From Acidobacteriota bacterium (GTDB taxonomy: Bacteria; Acidobacteriota; Terriglobia; Terriglobales; Acidobacteriaceae), in the NCBI GenBank assembly GCA_016196065.1, contig JACPYL010000001.1, forward strand, positions 62,001-126,000: DNA of 64,000 nucleotides. Reading direction: 5' to 3'. The position numbers and the translations under genes were made by a program. A model generated the notes under the pieces. That model worked only from the letters and a program-made list of their open reading frames with translations, ran no database searches and was not told the DNA's origin. Below are positions 50,361 through 59,174 of this stretch, piece by piece. The stretch's first letter is position 1. Every line of letters begins with the position of its first letter.

Positions 50361-51563
50361 ATGGCTGAATTTCTGGTCAAAGTCGCCGACGAACAAGGCC
50401 ACCTGCGCCAGCAGGTGGAGCACGGGTATTCCGAGGCCGAGGTACACGACCGCTACACGCAACAGGGATACCTGGTCTACTGGGTAAAGCCCCGCAGCCT
50501 GCTCACCCCCGGCGGCATGACCCGGCGCAGCAAGCTAAAAGCGGCCACCTTCTTGATCTTCAATCAACAGTTCTTGACGCTGATGAAGGCGGGCCTGCCG
50601 ATCCTGGTTTCGCTGGACCTGTTGATCAAGCGGCAGCGCGACAAGTTCCTGCTGCAATTGCTGGAGAACGTCCGCGAACGGGTCAAAGGCGGCGAGCTTC
50701 TATCCGACGCTTTTGCTGCCCAACGCGTGTTTCCGAAGATCTATACGACGACCCTGTTGGCGGGCGAGAAGTCTGGCAACATGGAAGAAGTGCTCAGCCG
50801 GTATATCGCATACCAGCGGCTGGCACAGACGTTCCGCAAGAAGCTGGCAGTTTCGCTGGTGTATCCGGCGCTCCTGATTTCGGTGGTTTCGGTGATGATG
50901 ATTTTCCTCGTCACCTATGTGGTCCCGAAGTTTGCCGAACTGTTCAATAACCTGGGGGCCACATTGCCCGCGATCACAGTTTTCATGCTGGCGGTCGGCT
51001 TGAACGCGCAAAAGTATGCGTGGGCGATCGTAGTGATTCTGGCGGTCAGCATCCCGCTCTTCTGGCGCTGGAAGCAGAGTGACCGCGGGGCCGAACAGGT
51101 CGATAAGATGTTGTTGTCGATCCCCCTGCTGGGCGAGATCCGGCTGAAATACCAGGTGGCGAATTTCTCGAGGATTCTGGCGACGCTGCTGCAAGGTGGC
51201 CTGCCGCTGGTTCCGGCGATGGAAACTGCCGGAGCGTCCATGAGCAGCCGGAAGATGTTAAATGGGATCCTGAACGCGACCGAGAGAGTCAAAGAAGGAC
51301 AGAGCCTGGCGAAGAGCCTGGAGACGGAGAAGATCTTCCCCGACCTGGCGGTAGAAATGCTGGAAGTCGGTGAATCTACAGGCGCACTACCGGCAATGTT
51401 GAGTTCGGTGGCGGAGTTTTACGAGGAAGACGTCCAGACTGCGCTAGGTGCGGCCATGGCGTTGATTGAGCCTTTGATTCTGATTGTGATGGCAGTCGTT
51501 GTGGGAGGCATATTGATTTCCCTCTATCTGCCGATCTTTACGCTGGGGTCCGGCATCCACTAG
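50361..51563 (+). CDS. pilC: type II secretion/type IV pilus inner-membrane platform protein
   Basis: The 400-residue GspF/PilC-family protein has two T2SSF domains, about 65-190 and 268-390. Transmembrane helices lie near 168-192 (LLISVVSVMMIFLVTYVVP), 210-235 and 370-395 (LILIVMAVVVGGILISLYLP). Marks include FLIFNQQFLTLMKAGLPIL and LLAGEKSGNMEEVL. It anchors the assembly ATPase encoded directly downstream. Given the pilins nearby, pilus function is more likely than secretion, but the two cannot be separated from this gene alone. Confidence 0.88.
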   Translation: MAEFLVKVADEQGHLRQQVEHGYSEAEVHDRYTQQGYLVYWVKPRSLLTPGGMTRRSKLKAATFLIFNQQFLTLMKAGLPILVSLDLLIKRQRDKFLLQLLENVRERVKGGELLSDAFAAQRVFPKIYTTTLLAGEKSGNMEEVLSRYIAYQRLAQTFRKKLAVSLVYPALLISVVSVMMIFLVTYVVPKFAELFNNLGATLPAITVFMLAVGLNAQKYAWAIVVILAVSIPLFWRWKQSDRGAEQVDKMLLSIPLLGEIRLKYQVANFSRILATLLQGGLPLVPAMETAGASMSSRKMLNGILNATERVKEGQSLAKSLETEKIFPDLAVEMLEVGESTGALPAMLSSVAEFYEEDVQTALGAAMALIEPLILIVMAVVVGGILISLYLPIFTLGSGIH

Positions 51564-51602
51564 GGACTGACCAGCGATTTTGGAAGTACACTGGTAATAA
51601 GA

Positions 51603-53282
51603 ATGGCCGAAAAGAAAACCATCGTGGTAAACGGCGGCGCCAATGGCGGAAAGCTTTCGCCAGAGCCGGCACCGACTGCTGGAGATGAGCTCGAGCGAGC
51701 TCGCGATATTGCGCGCCGGTACCGCTGCGAATTCATCGATCTGAGCGACTTCCAGTTGCATCACGATCTGTTCGAAAAGATCCCAGTGCATCTGATGTTC
51801 CGCTACAACTTCGTCCCGCTGGAAGAAATCGCGGACGGACGTCTGGCCATTGCGATCGCCGATCCCAGCCAGTTGATGATGATCGATGAGATCAGCCTGC
51901 TGCTCGGCAAGCGGATCGTCACCAAGGTCTCCACGCTCAAGCAGATTTCAGAAATTCTCAAGAAGACCGAGCAGTCGAAGCGCGTTCTGGAAGACGCCAG
52001 TGAAGGCTTCACGCTGGACGTGATCCGCGAAGACGAAGCGGGTAACGACGAAACGATTTCGATCGACAAACTGACCGCGTCGACGGGCGACATGAGCCCG
52101 ATCATCCGCCTGGTCGATACCACAATCTTTACAGCGTTGCAGCGGCGCGCCAGTGACATTCACATTGAAACCCGCGACGATTCGGTCCTCATCAAGTTCC
52201 GTATCGACGGTGTGCTTACACATGCCATGCCGCCGATTGGCAAAGAGCATCACTCGACCATCATTTCCCGCATCAAGGTCATGAGCGAGCTCGACATTTC
52301 CGAGCGCCGCGTCCCGCAGGACGGCCGTTTCCGCGTGAAATACAACGGACGCGCCATCGACTTCCGCGTTTCGATCATGCCGTCGATCCACGGTGAAGAC
52401 GCCGTGCTTCGTGTGCTGGACAAAGAGTCGATGAGCGAGAAGTTTCGCAAGCTCACGCTCGATGTGGTCGGGTTCGACGAACTCGACCTGCGCCGTTTCC
52501 GACGCTACATCAAGGAGCCGTACGGGATGGTGCTCGTCACGGGCCCAACCGGTAGCGGTAAGACAACCACACTGTACGCGGCGATCAACGAGATCAAGAG
52601 CGACGAAGACAAGATCATCACCATTGAAGATCCGGTTGAATACCAGTTGCGCGGCATTACACAGATTCCGGTCAACGAGAAAAAGGGCCTGACGTTCGCG
52701 CGCGGACTGCGGTCGATTCTGCGTCACGATCCTGACAAGATCATGGTGGGCGAAATCCGCGACAACGAAACCGCGCAGATCGCGATCCAGTCGGCGCTGA
52801 CTGGCCACCTGGTGTTCACCACGGTCCACGCCAACAACGTTGTCGATGTGCTCGGCCGTTTCCTCAACATGGGCGTCGAGCCCTACAACTTCGTGTCGGC
52901 TCTGAACTGCATCCTGGCTCAACGACTCGTGCGTTTGATCTGCGATTCGTGCCGTACCGCCGTGCACTATCCAGCGGACGTACTCGAAGCCAGCGGCCTT
53001 GATCCGCAGCAGTGGGGACAGGTTCCGCTTTACGAAGGCCAGGGCTGCATTGAGTGCGCGGGCACGGGATTTAAGGGGCGAACCGCAATTCATGAACTTC
53101 TGGATTTGACCGATCGCATCCGCGAGATGATTCTGGCCAAGAAGCCAACCTCGGAAATTCGCCGCGGTGCGCGCGAAGAGGGTATGCGTTTCCTGCGAGA
53201 ATCCGCGCTCGACAAAGTGCGCTCCGGGATGACGACGTTGAAGGAGATCAACAAGGTCACGTTTATCGAGACATTCCGGTAA
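51603..53282 (+). CDS. pilB: type IV pilus/type II secretion assembly ATPase
   Basis: The 559-residue hexameric ATPase has the N-terminal MshEN-like region (about 35-140) and then the GspE core. The core has Walker A GPTGSGKTTTLYA at about 314, the Asp box region, HDPDKIMVGEIRDNETAQIA as Walker B, and the His box TGHLVFTTVHANN. Two CxxC pairs for zinc are present (ICDSCRT and CIECAGTGFKGR). It follows pilC after 40 bases and powers subunit extraction from the membrane. PilB and GspE are equally possible by sequence; the context favours PilB. Confidence 0.9.
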   Translation: MAEKKTIVVNGGANGGKLSPEPAPTAGDELERARDIARRYRCEFIDLSDFQLHHDLFEKIPVHLMFRYNFVPLEEIADGRLAIAIADPSQLMMIDEISLLLGKRIVTKVSTLKQISEILKKTEQSKRVLEDASEGFTLDVIREDEAGNDETISIDKLTASTGDMSPIIRLVDTTIFTALQRRASDIHIETRDDSVLIKFRIDGVLTHAMPPIGKEHHSTIISRIKVMSELDISERRVPQDGRFRVKYNGRAIDFRVSIMPSIHGEDAVLRVLDKESMSEKFRKLTLDVVGFDELDLRRFRRYIKEPYGMVLVTGPTGSGKTTTLYAAINEIKSDEDKIITIEDPVEYQLRGITQIPVNEKKGLTFARGLRSILRHDPDKIMVGEIRDNETAQIAIQSALTGHLVFTTVHANNVVDVLGRFLNMGVEPYNFVSALNCILAQRLVRLICDSCRTAVHYPADVLEASGLDPQQWGQVPLYEGQGCIECAGTGFKGRTAIHELLDLTDRIREMILAKKPTSEIRRGAREEGMRFLRESALDKVRSGMTTLKEINKVTFIETFR

Positions 53283-53285
53283 GGG

Positions 53286-53373
53286 CAGAGGTTTGAGGTC
53301 AGATTGCAGAGGTAAGAATCGTGATTCCGACAGGCTTTGACCTCTGCAATCTGACTTCCGACCTCTAACCTGC
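53286..53373. repeat. palindromic element in the pil operon, copy 1
   Basis: GAGGTCAGATTGCAGAGGT on the left is inverted against ACCTCTGCAATCTGAC on the right (TGACCTCTGCAATCTGACTT). The centre is about 20 bases. It begins directly after the pilB stop. Confidence 0.75.
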
Positions 53374-53445
53374 CTTTAGGCCATGGCCCGGCACCCTCCG
53401 AGGTAACTGTCCTCCGCAGGAATGTCTGGGATATCATCGGGGTAA

Positions 53446-53532
53446 GGTCAGAGATGAGAGGTCAGATTGCTGAGGTAAAAAACAGATCCTAGGGGTTTTA
53501 CCTCTGCAATCTGACTTCTGATCTCTAACCTC
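53446..53532. repeat. palindromic element in the pil operon, copy 2
   Basis: The arms GAGGTCAGATTGCTGAGGTA and TTACCTCTGCAATCTGACTT are those of copy 1, again with a short centre. Its last base directly precedes the pilM ATG, so no normal ribosome-binding site remains there. Confidence 0.75.
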
Positions 53533-54432
53533 ATGACGACAGGATCGACCAAATTCGGTGCACGACCGGCGCTGGCTTGCGAGATTGCGGCGGACCGCGT
53601 TCTGGCTGGACGCTCGGCTGATGCCGGACGAATGGTCGAAATGTGTTCGGCGCAGGAACTCGCCCCGGGTACCGTGGTCCCCGACTTGATCGAACCGAAC
53701 CTCCGGGATGGCACCGCAATCCGGCAAGCGATCGAGAGTGCTCTCGGTGGTGTGAGTGGACGCTCGCGCGATGTAATCGCCATTCTTCCCGACACAGCAG
53801 TTCGCGTAGTGCTGATGGATTTCGAAACGCTGCCTTCCAAGCCCGAAGAAGCGGAAGCGGTGGTCCGGTTCCGGTTAAAGAAGTCTCTTCCCTTCAACCT
53901 GGATGACGCACGAGTCTCGTATCACGCGCAGACAGGCGGAACCGGTTTACGCGCCATCGCAGCCGTGGTGTTGAAAAGCGTTTTGCAGGAATACGAATCT
54001 GCGTTTCGGGATGCCGGTTACAACCCCGGAGTCGTGATGCCGTCGATGCTTGCAGCCTTGGGCGCGGCGGACGCGGAGAAGCCCACGTTGGTCGTGAAGG
54101 TCGATGCGCGTTCTATCGGCATTGCGATTCTCGATCAGGAACAAGTACTACTGTTTCGCACACTGGAGAATGTCCGCGGAATCACGATCAGCGGCGAGCA
54201 GTTGGCTGAAGAGGTGTATCCGTCCGTGGTCTTCTTCCAGGATACTTACAACCTGAATATTGACCGGATTTACGTTGCCGGTCTGCCGGAAACGGTTGGG
54301 GCCGCACCTGCTTTGAAAGCACAGACCGGTGCGACCGTCGCGGAATTGGTCGCTGCTTCGCAGATCGGAGCCGTCACTGGCTCGGCACCGCGCTGGCGAA
54401 TGGCTGGCGTCGTAGGAGCGCTGATCGCATAA
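53533..54432 (+). CDS. pilM: pilus assembly protein PilM-like
   Basis: The 299-residue cytosolic actin-like ATPase builds the inner ring with PilN and PilO. Visible features are the middle region VIAILPDTAVRVVLMDFETL, SKPEEAEAVVRFRLKKSLPF and TLVVKVDARSIGIAILDQEQ in the phosphate/adenosine regions. The PilN-binding interface is inferred by family. The start ATG abuts repeat copy 2, so initiation may depend on structure or read-through from pilB. pilN starts three bases after the stop. Confidence 0.8.
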   Translation: MTTGSTKFGARPALACEIAADRVLAGRSADAGRMVEMCSAQELAPGTVVPDLIEPNLRDGTAIRQAIESALGGVSGRSRDVIAILPDTAVRVVLMDFETLPSKPEEAEAVVRFRLKKSLPFNLDDARVSYHAQTGGTGLRAIAAVVLKSVLQEYESAFRDAGYNPGVVMPSMLAALGAADAEKPTLVVKVDARSIGIAILDQEQVLLFRTLENVRGITISGEQLAEEVYPSVVFFQDTYNLNIDRIYVAGLPETVGAAPALKAQTGATVAELVAASQIGAVTGSAPRWRMAGVVGALIA

Positions 54433-54434
54433 CC

Positions 54435-55016
54435 ATGCGTCTCGACATCAATCTCGCTACTCGACCCTACGAGGATGCCCGCGAATTCTGGGCGCGCTGG
54501 GGAATTGGCGTGGGACTGCTCGGATTATTGACTGCGGTACTGCTCGGCTTTGCCGTGCTTGGCTGGGTGAAGGCGGGAAGAGACCGGCAAGCGATCCAGC
54601 ATCTTCAGCAGCAGATTGCGGACCGCGACCGTGAACGCGCAGCGGCAGAGCAATTGCTGGCACTGGATGCGAACCGCAGCACTCGTGATCAGTCACAATT
54701 TCTGAATGAACTGATCCAGCGCAAGGCGTTCTCGTGGACGCGCGTGTTTGAAGATCTGGAAAAGGTGATGCCTTCCAGCCTGCACGTGGTCGCTCTGAAA
54801 CCGGAATTGAACGATCAAAATCAGCTGGAACTGGAAATGAAAGTGGCAGCCGACAATCGTGCGGGAGCCGTCGACTTGGTCCACCGCATGGAAGGGTCCA
54901 AACACTTTCAGGGAGCGCAGTTAGTGCAGGAAGGTTCTTCCGAGAACGGTGCCGGGGTATCGGCCACGATCGTGGCCGTGTATGTTCCCGACGCAGGCAA
55001 CAGGAGCGGAAAGTAA
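54435..55016 (+). CDS. pilN: PilN-like protein
   Basis: The 193-residue protein has a short cytosolic amino end (MRLDINLATRPYEDAREFWA), with the N-terminal sequence that binds PilM in other systems. One transmembrane helix (about 23-46, GVGLLGLLTAVLLGFAVLGW) follows, then a coiled coil (about 50-85, HLQQQIADRDRERAAAEQLL) and a periplasmic ferredoxin-like domain. It is contiguous with pilO, with no gap. Confidence 0.85.
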   Translation: MRLDINLATRPYEDAREFWARWGIGVGLLGLLTAVLLGFAVLGWVKAGRDRQAIQHLQQQIADRDRERAAAEQLLALDANRSTRDQSQFLNELIQRKAFSWTRVFEDLEKVMPSSLHVVALKPELNDQNQLELEMKVAADNRAGAVDLVHRMEGSKHFQGAQLVQEGSSENGAGVSATIVAVYVPDAGNRSGK

Positions 55017-55556
55017 ATGCCGGAATTACAAGGCTCACGCCGCAAACTGCAAATCGCGATCGCGGCCATGGTAGTGGCTGATCTGATCGCAGTGGGAGTT
55101 CTGTTTTCGCCGCTGGTTGGCTCGGCGGAATCGCGGCGCGTCACCATGAGCGAACTCTCCCTGGCGCTGCAGCGGAAGACTCGCGAAGTGGAGCCACTCA
55201 AGGGTATCGATAAAAAAATCGTCCTCGCGAAAGGCCAGATCGGCCAGTTTTACCAGGACCGGTTTGCGCCACGCGATTCCGATCTTGCGGCGGAACTGGG
55301 TAAGCTTGCCTCCGAAAATGGAGTGCGCATTCTGCAGGCGAAGTACAAGCAGGAAGATGCAACCGGCGCTGGGATTGTCCCGACCGAAATTGAGGGCAAC
55401 TTCTCCGGCGATTACCTGCAACTGGTGCGGTTCATCAATGCTCTCGAACGGTCGAAGCAATTCTTTACCGTCGACAGCATCAGCCTGGCGGGCGAAAGCC
55501 AAGGCCCGGTAAAGCTCGAAGTCAAAATGCATAGCTATTTGCGGACAGGTGTTTAA
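55017..55556 (+). CDS. pilO: PilO-like protein
   Basis: The 179-residue protein has a membrane helix at about 15-36 (AIAAMVVADLIAVGVLFSPL), a coiled-coil stretch (about 45-80) and a periplasmic domain (EIEGNFSGDYLQLVRFINAL, SISLAGESQGPVKLEVKMH). It forms heterodimers with PilN. The pattern GNFSGDYLQLVRFINALERS is characteristic of PilO. It is followed at once by the PilP-like gene. Confidence 0.87.
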   Translation: MPELQGSRRKLQIAIAAMVVADLIAVGVLFSPLVGSAESRRVTMSELSLALQRKTREVEPLKGIDKKIVLAKGQIGQFYQDRFAPRDSDLAAELGKLASENGVRILQAKYKQEDATGAGIVPTEIEGNFSGDYLQLVRFINALERSKQFFTVDSISLAGESQGPVKLEVKMHSYLRTGV

Positions 55557-56144
55557 GTGGAACTGGGAACCAAGAATAAGAAAGAAGTGATCGCGCTGAT
55601 CGTGCTCGGTGTAATCGGGCTGATCACGACTGCGAACTGGCTCCTGTCGTCGCCGGCGAGCGCGCCCGTGGCGGGGCCGCAGGTCGCTTCCGCCAGCGCT
55701 CCCAAACCGGCTGTCCGGCGCACTTCTTCAGGAAAACTCGTCAAGGTCACCGAGCCTCGACTTGATCCGACGCTCGATCTTGATCTGCTGCGCCAGAATG
55801 AGCAGATTAAGTATGCGGGCAACGCGAGAAACATTTTCGTGGCCGGATCGGTGGCTCCGATGGGTGACGGAACAACGGATCACCCCAAGAAGCACGTGAA
55901 AGAGGCGTATGTCCCTCCGACGATACCGCCGCCGCCGCCGATTGAGTTGAAGTTTTTTGGTTTTGCCAGCAAGCCCGGAGAACCGAAGAAAATCTTCCTG
56001 TCTCATGGTGAGGATATCTTCATCGCTTCCGAAGGAGACATCGTCAATCGTCGCTATCGCGTTTTGCACATCTCTCCCATGGCCGTGGACATCGAAGACG
56101 TGTTGAACAACAACCGGCAGAGCATTCCGCTCACGCAGGGATAA
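55557..56144 (+). CDS. PilP-like pilus assembly protein
   Basis: The start is GTG 55557, directly after the pilO stop. The 195 residues have one N-terminal helix (about 10-28, VIALIVLGVIGLITTANWLL). A proline/alanine-rich linker with PPTIPPPPPIELKFFGFA follows, and the end is a small beta domain (KIFLSHGEDIFIASEGDIVN ... YRVLHISPMAVDIEDVL). That domain is like the homology region of GspC/PilP proteins, which touch the secretin. PilP is usually a lipoprotein; this one has a membrane helix instead, as GspC does. The assignment is by position and pattern. Confidence 0.7.
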   Translation: MELGTKNKKEVIALIVLGVIGLITTANWLLSSPASAPVAGPQVASASAPKPAVRRTSSGKLVKVTEPRLDPTLDLDLLRQNEQIKYAGNARNIFVAGSVAPMGDGTTDHPKKHVKEAYVPPTIPPPPPIELKFFGFASKPGEPKKIFLSHGEDIFIASEGDIVNRRYRVLHISPMAVDIEDVLNNNRQSIPLTQG

Positions 56145-56148
56145 TGAA

Positions 56149-57141
56149 ATGCCGTTCTCAGTTCCCAGTTCCCGGTTCTCAGCAACAACTCCCGCGAGGG
56201 CGGGGCTGCGAACAGGAAACTGGAGACCGAAAGCTCTATCCACTCGCAATTCTGCCCGCGGCTACATCCTCATCACATTGATGCTGTTCCTGGCTCTGTT
56301 CGCAATGGCGGCACTGGCGGTGTTGCCGGATCTCGTGCAGCAGATCAAGCGCGATCGCGAAGAAGAAATGTTGCACCGCGGAACGGAGTACCGGCGAGCC
56401 GTCAAGAAGTATTTCCGTAAATTGGGACGGTATCCGGCTCGGGTTGAGGACCTGGAAAGCACCAACCATCTGCGATTTCTGCGCAAGCGGTATAAGGATC
56501 CCCTGGTCGCCGGAAATAAGGACTTCAAGTTTGTGCGTGTTGGCGACCCGCTCCTGACCAACCTGGGCATGGGCATGATCGGCATGGGACCAGGTGGGGG
56601 GCTTGGACAGATGCCGGGCCCTGGCTCGATGCCGGGACCAGGTCTGAATCCCGGAACCGGACCAACAGGTAACACGCAACGCATGGTGGCGGCCCAGGGC
56701 GGTGGCGTTCGGCCTGCCGGTCCGGACGATGCCAACGCTCCGCCGGTCACTGGGTTGCCTGGACAGGAGAATGCAGGCACGACGAACGCCCCCGCTGGTG
56801 ATGCTGAAAATGCCGCCCCCGGTGATGCGAAGTCCTCGTCAGACTCAGCCGAGCAAGGCAATAACGTTTTCGGTGGTGGCGCGATTCTCGGCGTGGCCAG
56901 CACCAGCAAGGCAAAGTCGATCCGCGAATTCAACAAGAAGAATCACTACAACGATTGGCTGTTTGTTTACGATCAGAACTCTGATCGTGGCGGCTTGCTG
57001 CAAGGGCCATTGCAAACCGGAGGCACGATGGGTATCCCCGGGGCGATGCAACCGGGCGCTGCTCCCTCTCCAACGGGCCAGAATGCGCGACCGCAGCCCG
57101 GGGGACAGCCATCCGGCGACTCAGAGCCTCCTGAAGAGTGA
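56149..57141 (+). CDS. pseudopilin-like protein with long Gly/Pro-rich region
   Basis: The 330 residues contain a prepilin-like segment (RGYILITLMLFLALFAMAAL at about 38-57, cut after G possible) but lack the glutamate at +5. A charged helix with EEEMLHRGTEYRRAVKKYFR follows, as in GspG-type pseudopilins, then a Gly/Met/Pro-rich stretch (about 140-260) and an end rich in P, Q and G. The first about 36 codons come from repeat-like DNA (CAGTTCCCAGTTCCCGGTTC units), so the true start may be later, or translation runs through a repeat. It closes the pilus operon; no secretin gene follows. Confidence 0.65.
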   Translation: MPFSVPSSRFSATTPARAGLRTGNWRPKALSTRNSARGYILITLMLFLALFAMAALAVLPDLVQQIKRDREEEMLHRGTEYRRAVKKYFRKLGRYPARVEDLESTNHLRFLRKRYKDPLVAGNKDFKFVRVGDPLLTNLGMGMIGMGPGGGLGQMPGPGSMPGPGLNPGTGPTGNTQRMVAAQGGGVRPAGPDDANAPPVTGLPGQENAGTTNAPAGDAENAAPGDAKSSSDSAEQGNNVFGGGAILGVASTSKAKSIREFNKKNHYNDWLFVYDQNSDRGGLLQGPLQTGGTMGIPGAMQPGAAPSPTGQNARPQPGGQPSGDSEPPEE

Positions 57142-57270
57142 TCAAAACGCCCGACAGGGAGGCGATTCGCGGCGCAGGCCTCTTCGCTAAAAACAAGATA
57201 GATTCCAGCTTTGAGTGTATGATCGCTCATCCCCCCTGCTGCTGAACACTGTCCCTTACGGAGGTACCTC

Positions 57271-58083
57271 ATGCAAATTTGGAAATCTCATACTCTTCGT
57301 TTTGGCGTCTTGCTGTTGCTGACGACGATTCTTGCGGTCTCAGCATCGGCCGTTACGTTCACCAACGCGAGCCTGAAAGGTGGTTACGGTTACTTAATCA
57401 ACCGATGGACCGCCGACGTGAGCGTGAACCAGAATGCCGTCGTGGGCGTGATGGTATTCGACGGACTTGGCCACATGACCTTTTCGAATACTGCAGTCTT
57501 GGGCGGAATCGTCCAGACAGCTTCCGGAAGTGGGACCTACGCGATCAATGCCAATGGCACGGGGACCATCACTTTCACAACAGGATCGAACCCGCCCGTG
57601 TTTGCCATTGTGCTCAACTCAAACGCTGCTGGGCAGGCCAACGGGTTCCAGTTATTGACGAAGAACGACAACAACAATCGCATCGAGAGCGGAACCGCCC
57701 TGCTGCAGGATACGGCGGCGACCACTTACACCATTGCCAACGTGAAAGGTAGTTTCGGGCTTCTACTCAATACGTGGACAGCTAACTCTTCTGAGCTCGA
57801 AGACGGCATTCTTGCTCTCTTGACCTTTGACGGTAAAGGCAAGATCAAGGGGACTTTTTCGGGCGTGAGTAGCGGAGTATTTGAATCGGGGACGGTCACC
57901 GGCACGTACACGGTGAACGCCGACGGACACGGCAGCTTCTCGCTCATCGCTTCCGATGGCGCCACACCCACGATTGCCTTTGCACTGAACACTGCCAAGA
58001 CCGGATTAGCGAAGGGTTTGCAGGTTCTCGAGACCAGCGGCAGCGGCAACTCGGTGCACAGTGGTACGGCGGTAAAACAGTAA
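57271..58083 (+). CDS. secreted protein with two internal repeats, unknown
   Basis: ATG 57271 has GGAGGT seven bases before it. The 270 residues have a signal peptide (FGVLLLLTTILAVSASA). Two repeats of about 115 residues follow, beginning ASLKGGYGYLINRWTAD and NVKGSFGLLLNTWTANS. Each continues with VxFDGxGxM-type and GTYxxNAxGxG strands and a FAxxLN element. Such repeats occur often in acidobacterial exported proteins. They resemble beta-barrel or adhesin-like folds, but no function is known. A bidirectional terminator follows. Confidence 0.7.
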   Translation: MQIWKSHTLRFGVLLLLTTILAVSASAVTFTNASLKGGYGYLINRWTADVSVNQNAVVGVMVFDGLGHMTFSNTAVLGGIVQTASGSGTYAINANGTGTITFTTGSNPPVFAIVLNSNAAGQANGFQLLTKNDNNNRIESGTALLQDTAATTYTIANVKGSFGLLLNTWTANSSELEDGILALLTFDGKGKIKGTFSGVSSGVFESGTVTGTYTVNADGHGSFSLIASDGATPTIAFALNTAKTGLAKGLQVLETSGSGNSVHSGTAVKQ

Positions 58084-58107
58084 GGCTATCCTTTGCGCTT
58101 CAAAACG

Positions 58108-58139
58108 AAGGCCCCGCCTGAGATACGCGGGGCCTTTTC
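58108..58139. terminator. bidirectional terminator
   Basis: AAGGCCCCGC and GCGGGGCCTT form a perfect 10-bp stem around nine bases and end in TTTT; on the other strand a run of A/T is shorter. It separates the convergent secreted protein and erpA. Confidence 0.85.
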
Positions 58140-58165
58140 AAAATCAGGATCGGAAACGCCAATCG

Positions 58166-58531
58166 TTACGCCTGGAAGGACGATCCACAACCGCACGTGC
58201 TCTTGACGTTGGGGTTCTCGAACTTGAAGCCCGCGCCCTCCAGAGTTTCCACGTAGTCCACGTTGGCGCCAGCCAGATACATCAGAGAGGTGGCGTCCAC
58301 AAAAAGCTTCAGGCCGTCCATCTCGAAAACCTTGTCCATCATGCCAGCACCATTCTCAAAAGCCATGGAGTACTGGAATCCAGAGCAGCCGCCGCCTTGC
58401 ACAGACAGGCGCAATCCCGCTGGGACCGGGGTCTGCGAAGCCATGATTTCCTTTACCTTGGAAACGGCGCTGGGGGTCATGGTAACGGGCGCAGTCTTGG
58501 GTTTTGCCTCGGGTACGGTGGTGGTTGCCAT
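58166..58531 (-). CDS. erpA: A-type iron-sulfur carrier protein
   Basis: This small carrier delivers Fe-S clusters to client proteins, which in this window include IspH. ATG 58531 (AGGAG nine bases before) gives 121 residues; a longer frame to 58636 is unlikely. The cluster cysteines are C49 (GGGCSGFQY), C113 and C115 (STCGCGSSF). The IscA/ErpA/HesB fold is complete. Which of the three types it is cannot be told for certain, so the symbol is tentative. Confidence 0.85.
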   Translation of the reverse strand: MATTTVPEAKPKTAPVTMTPSAVSKVKEIMASQTPVPAGLRLSVQGGGCSGFQYSMAFENGAGMMDKVFEMDGLKLFVDATSLMYLAGANVDYVETLEGAGFKFENPNVKSTCGCGSSFQA

Positions 58532-58795
58532 CTGGAATATCTCCTTTGAAAGCCTGATTATACCAAACTCTTTTTGGCTGCCGGCAAGGTCTTTCTGACC
58601 AAGGTCACTGGCGCGGCACCTGCTGATTAGATGCAACAGCTTGCGGAAGGACGCTCCTCACTTGCCAAACGGGTCTATAATGCTGGGCAGTAGGAGCCTT
58701 TCCCGAACCCACGACGCTCCGGGGTGGCACAGAGCTTGGCGCGGCGATAGAGGCGGATTCGGACAGTTGGCTCCATCTCAGGTCCGAGGTGGCGT

Positions 58796-59077
58796 ATGAC
58801 TCCAATGGTCGGGCTGCTCATCGCGTGGGGAGTTCTAACGACGATTCTCATCGTCCTGATGATCTACAAGAGCACTCTCACCATGCACGAGGACGATTCG
58901 ATCTTCCTCAGCGAAACAGAATCACAAATGGAAAAAGAGCAAGTCGAGATTCTGAGTAAGGTGAATAAAATCACCCCCATGATCAAAATCTTGGGCGCGG
59001 TCTCGGGCTTAATGATCCTGGTCATCGCAGGAATGTTCATCTATCAAGGCTTGATGATGAACTCGGTTCCGCAATAA
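58796..59077 (+). CDS. small two-helix membrane protein, unknown
   Basis: ATG 58796 has GAGGTGG close upstream. The 93 residues have a helix at about 5-24 (VGLLIAWGVLTTILIVLMIY), an acidic cytosolic or periplasmic loop with EDDSIFLSETESQMEKEQVE, and a second helix at about 63-88. The recurrent acidic loop between two helices is seen in acidobacterial hypothetical proteins. A TATAAT near 58675 could give a leader of about 115 bases with possible structure (GGAGCCTTTCCC ... CTCCATCTC). Confidence 0.65.
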   Translation: MTPMVGLLIAWGVLTTILIVLMIYKSTLTMHEDDSIFLSETESQMEKEQVEILSKVNKITPMIKILGAVSGLMILVIAGMFIYQGLMMNSVPQ

Positions 59078-59174
59078 CCCGATCGGAACGGGCAGCGCGG
59101 AAGTTCCTGAACGCTCCAACGCCGGGAAAGTTCCGTACGGATTCTCCGAGGCTTGCTCCTCACGTTGTCCTTTC

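Noticed and set aside
51948-53093. Open frame of 381 codons on the minus strand
   Set aside because: Antisense of the assembly ATPase with intact Walker motifs; arises from GC-rich codon bias.
53286-53532. CRISPR array or tandem repeat
   Set aside because: Only two palindromic units with unequal centres, no regular spacers, no cas genes.
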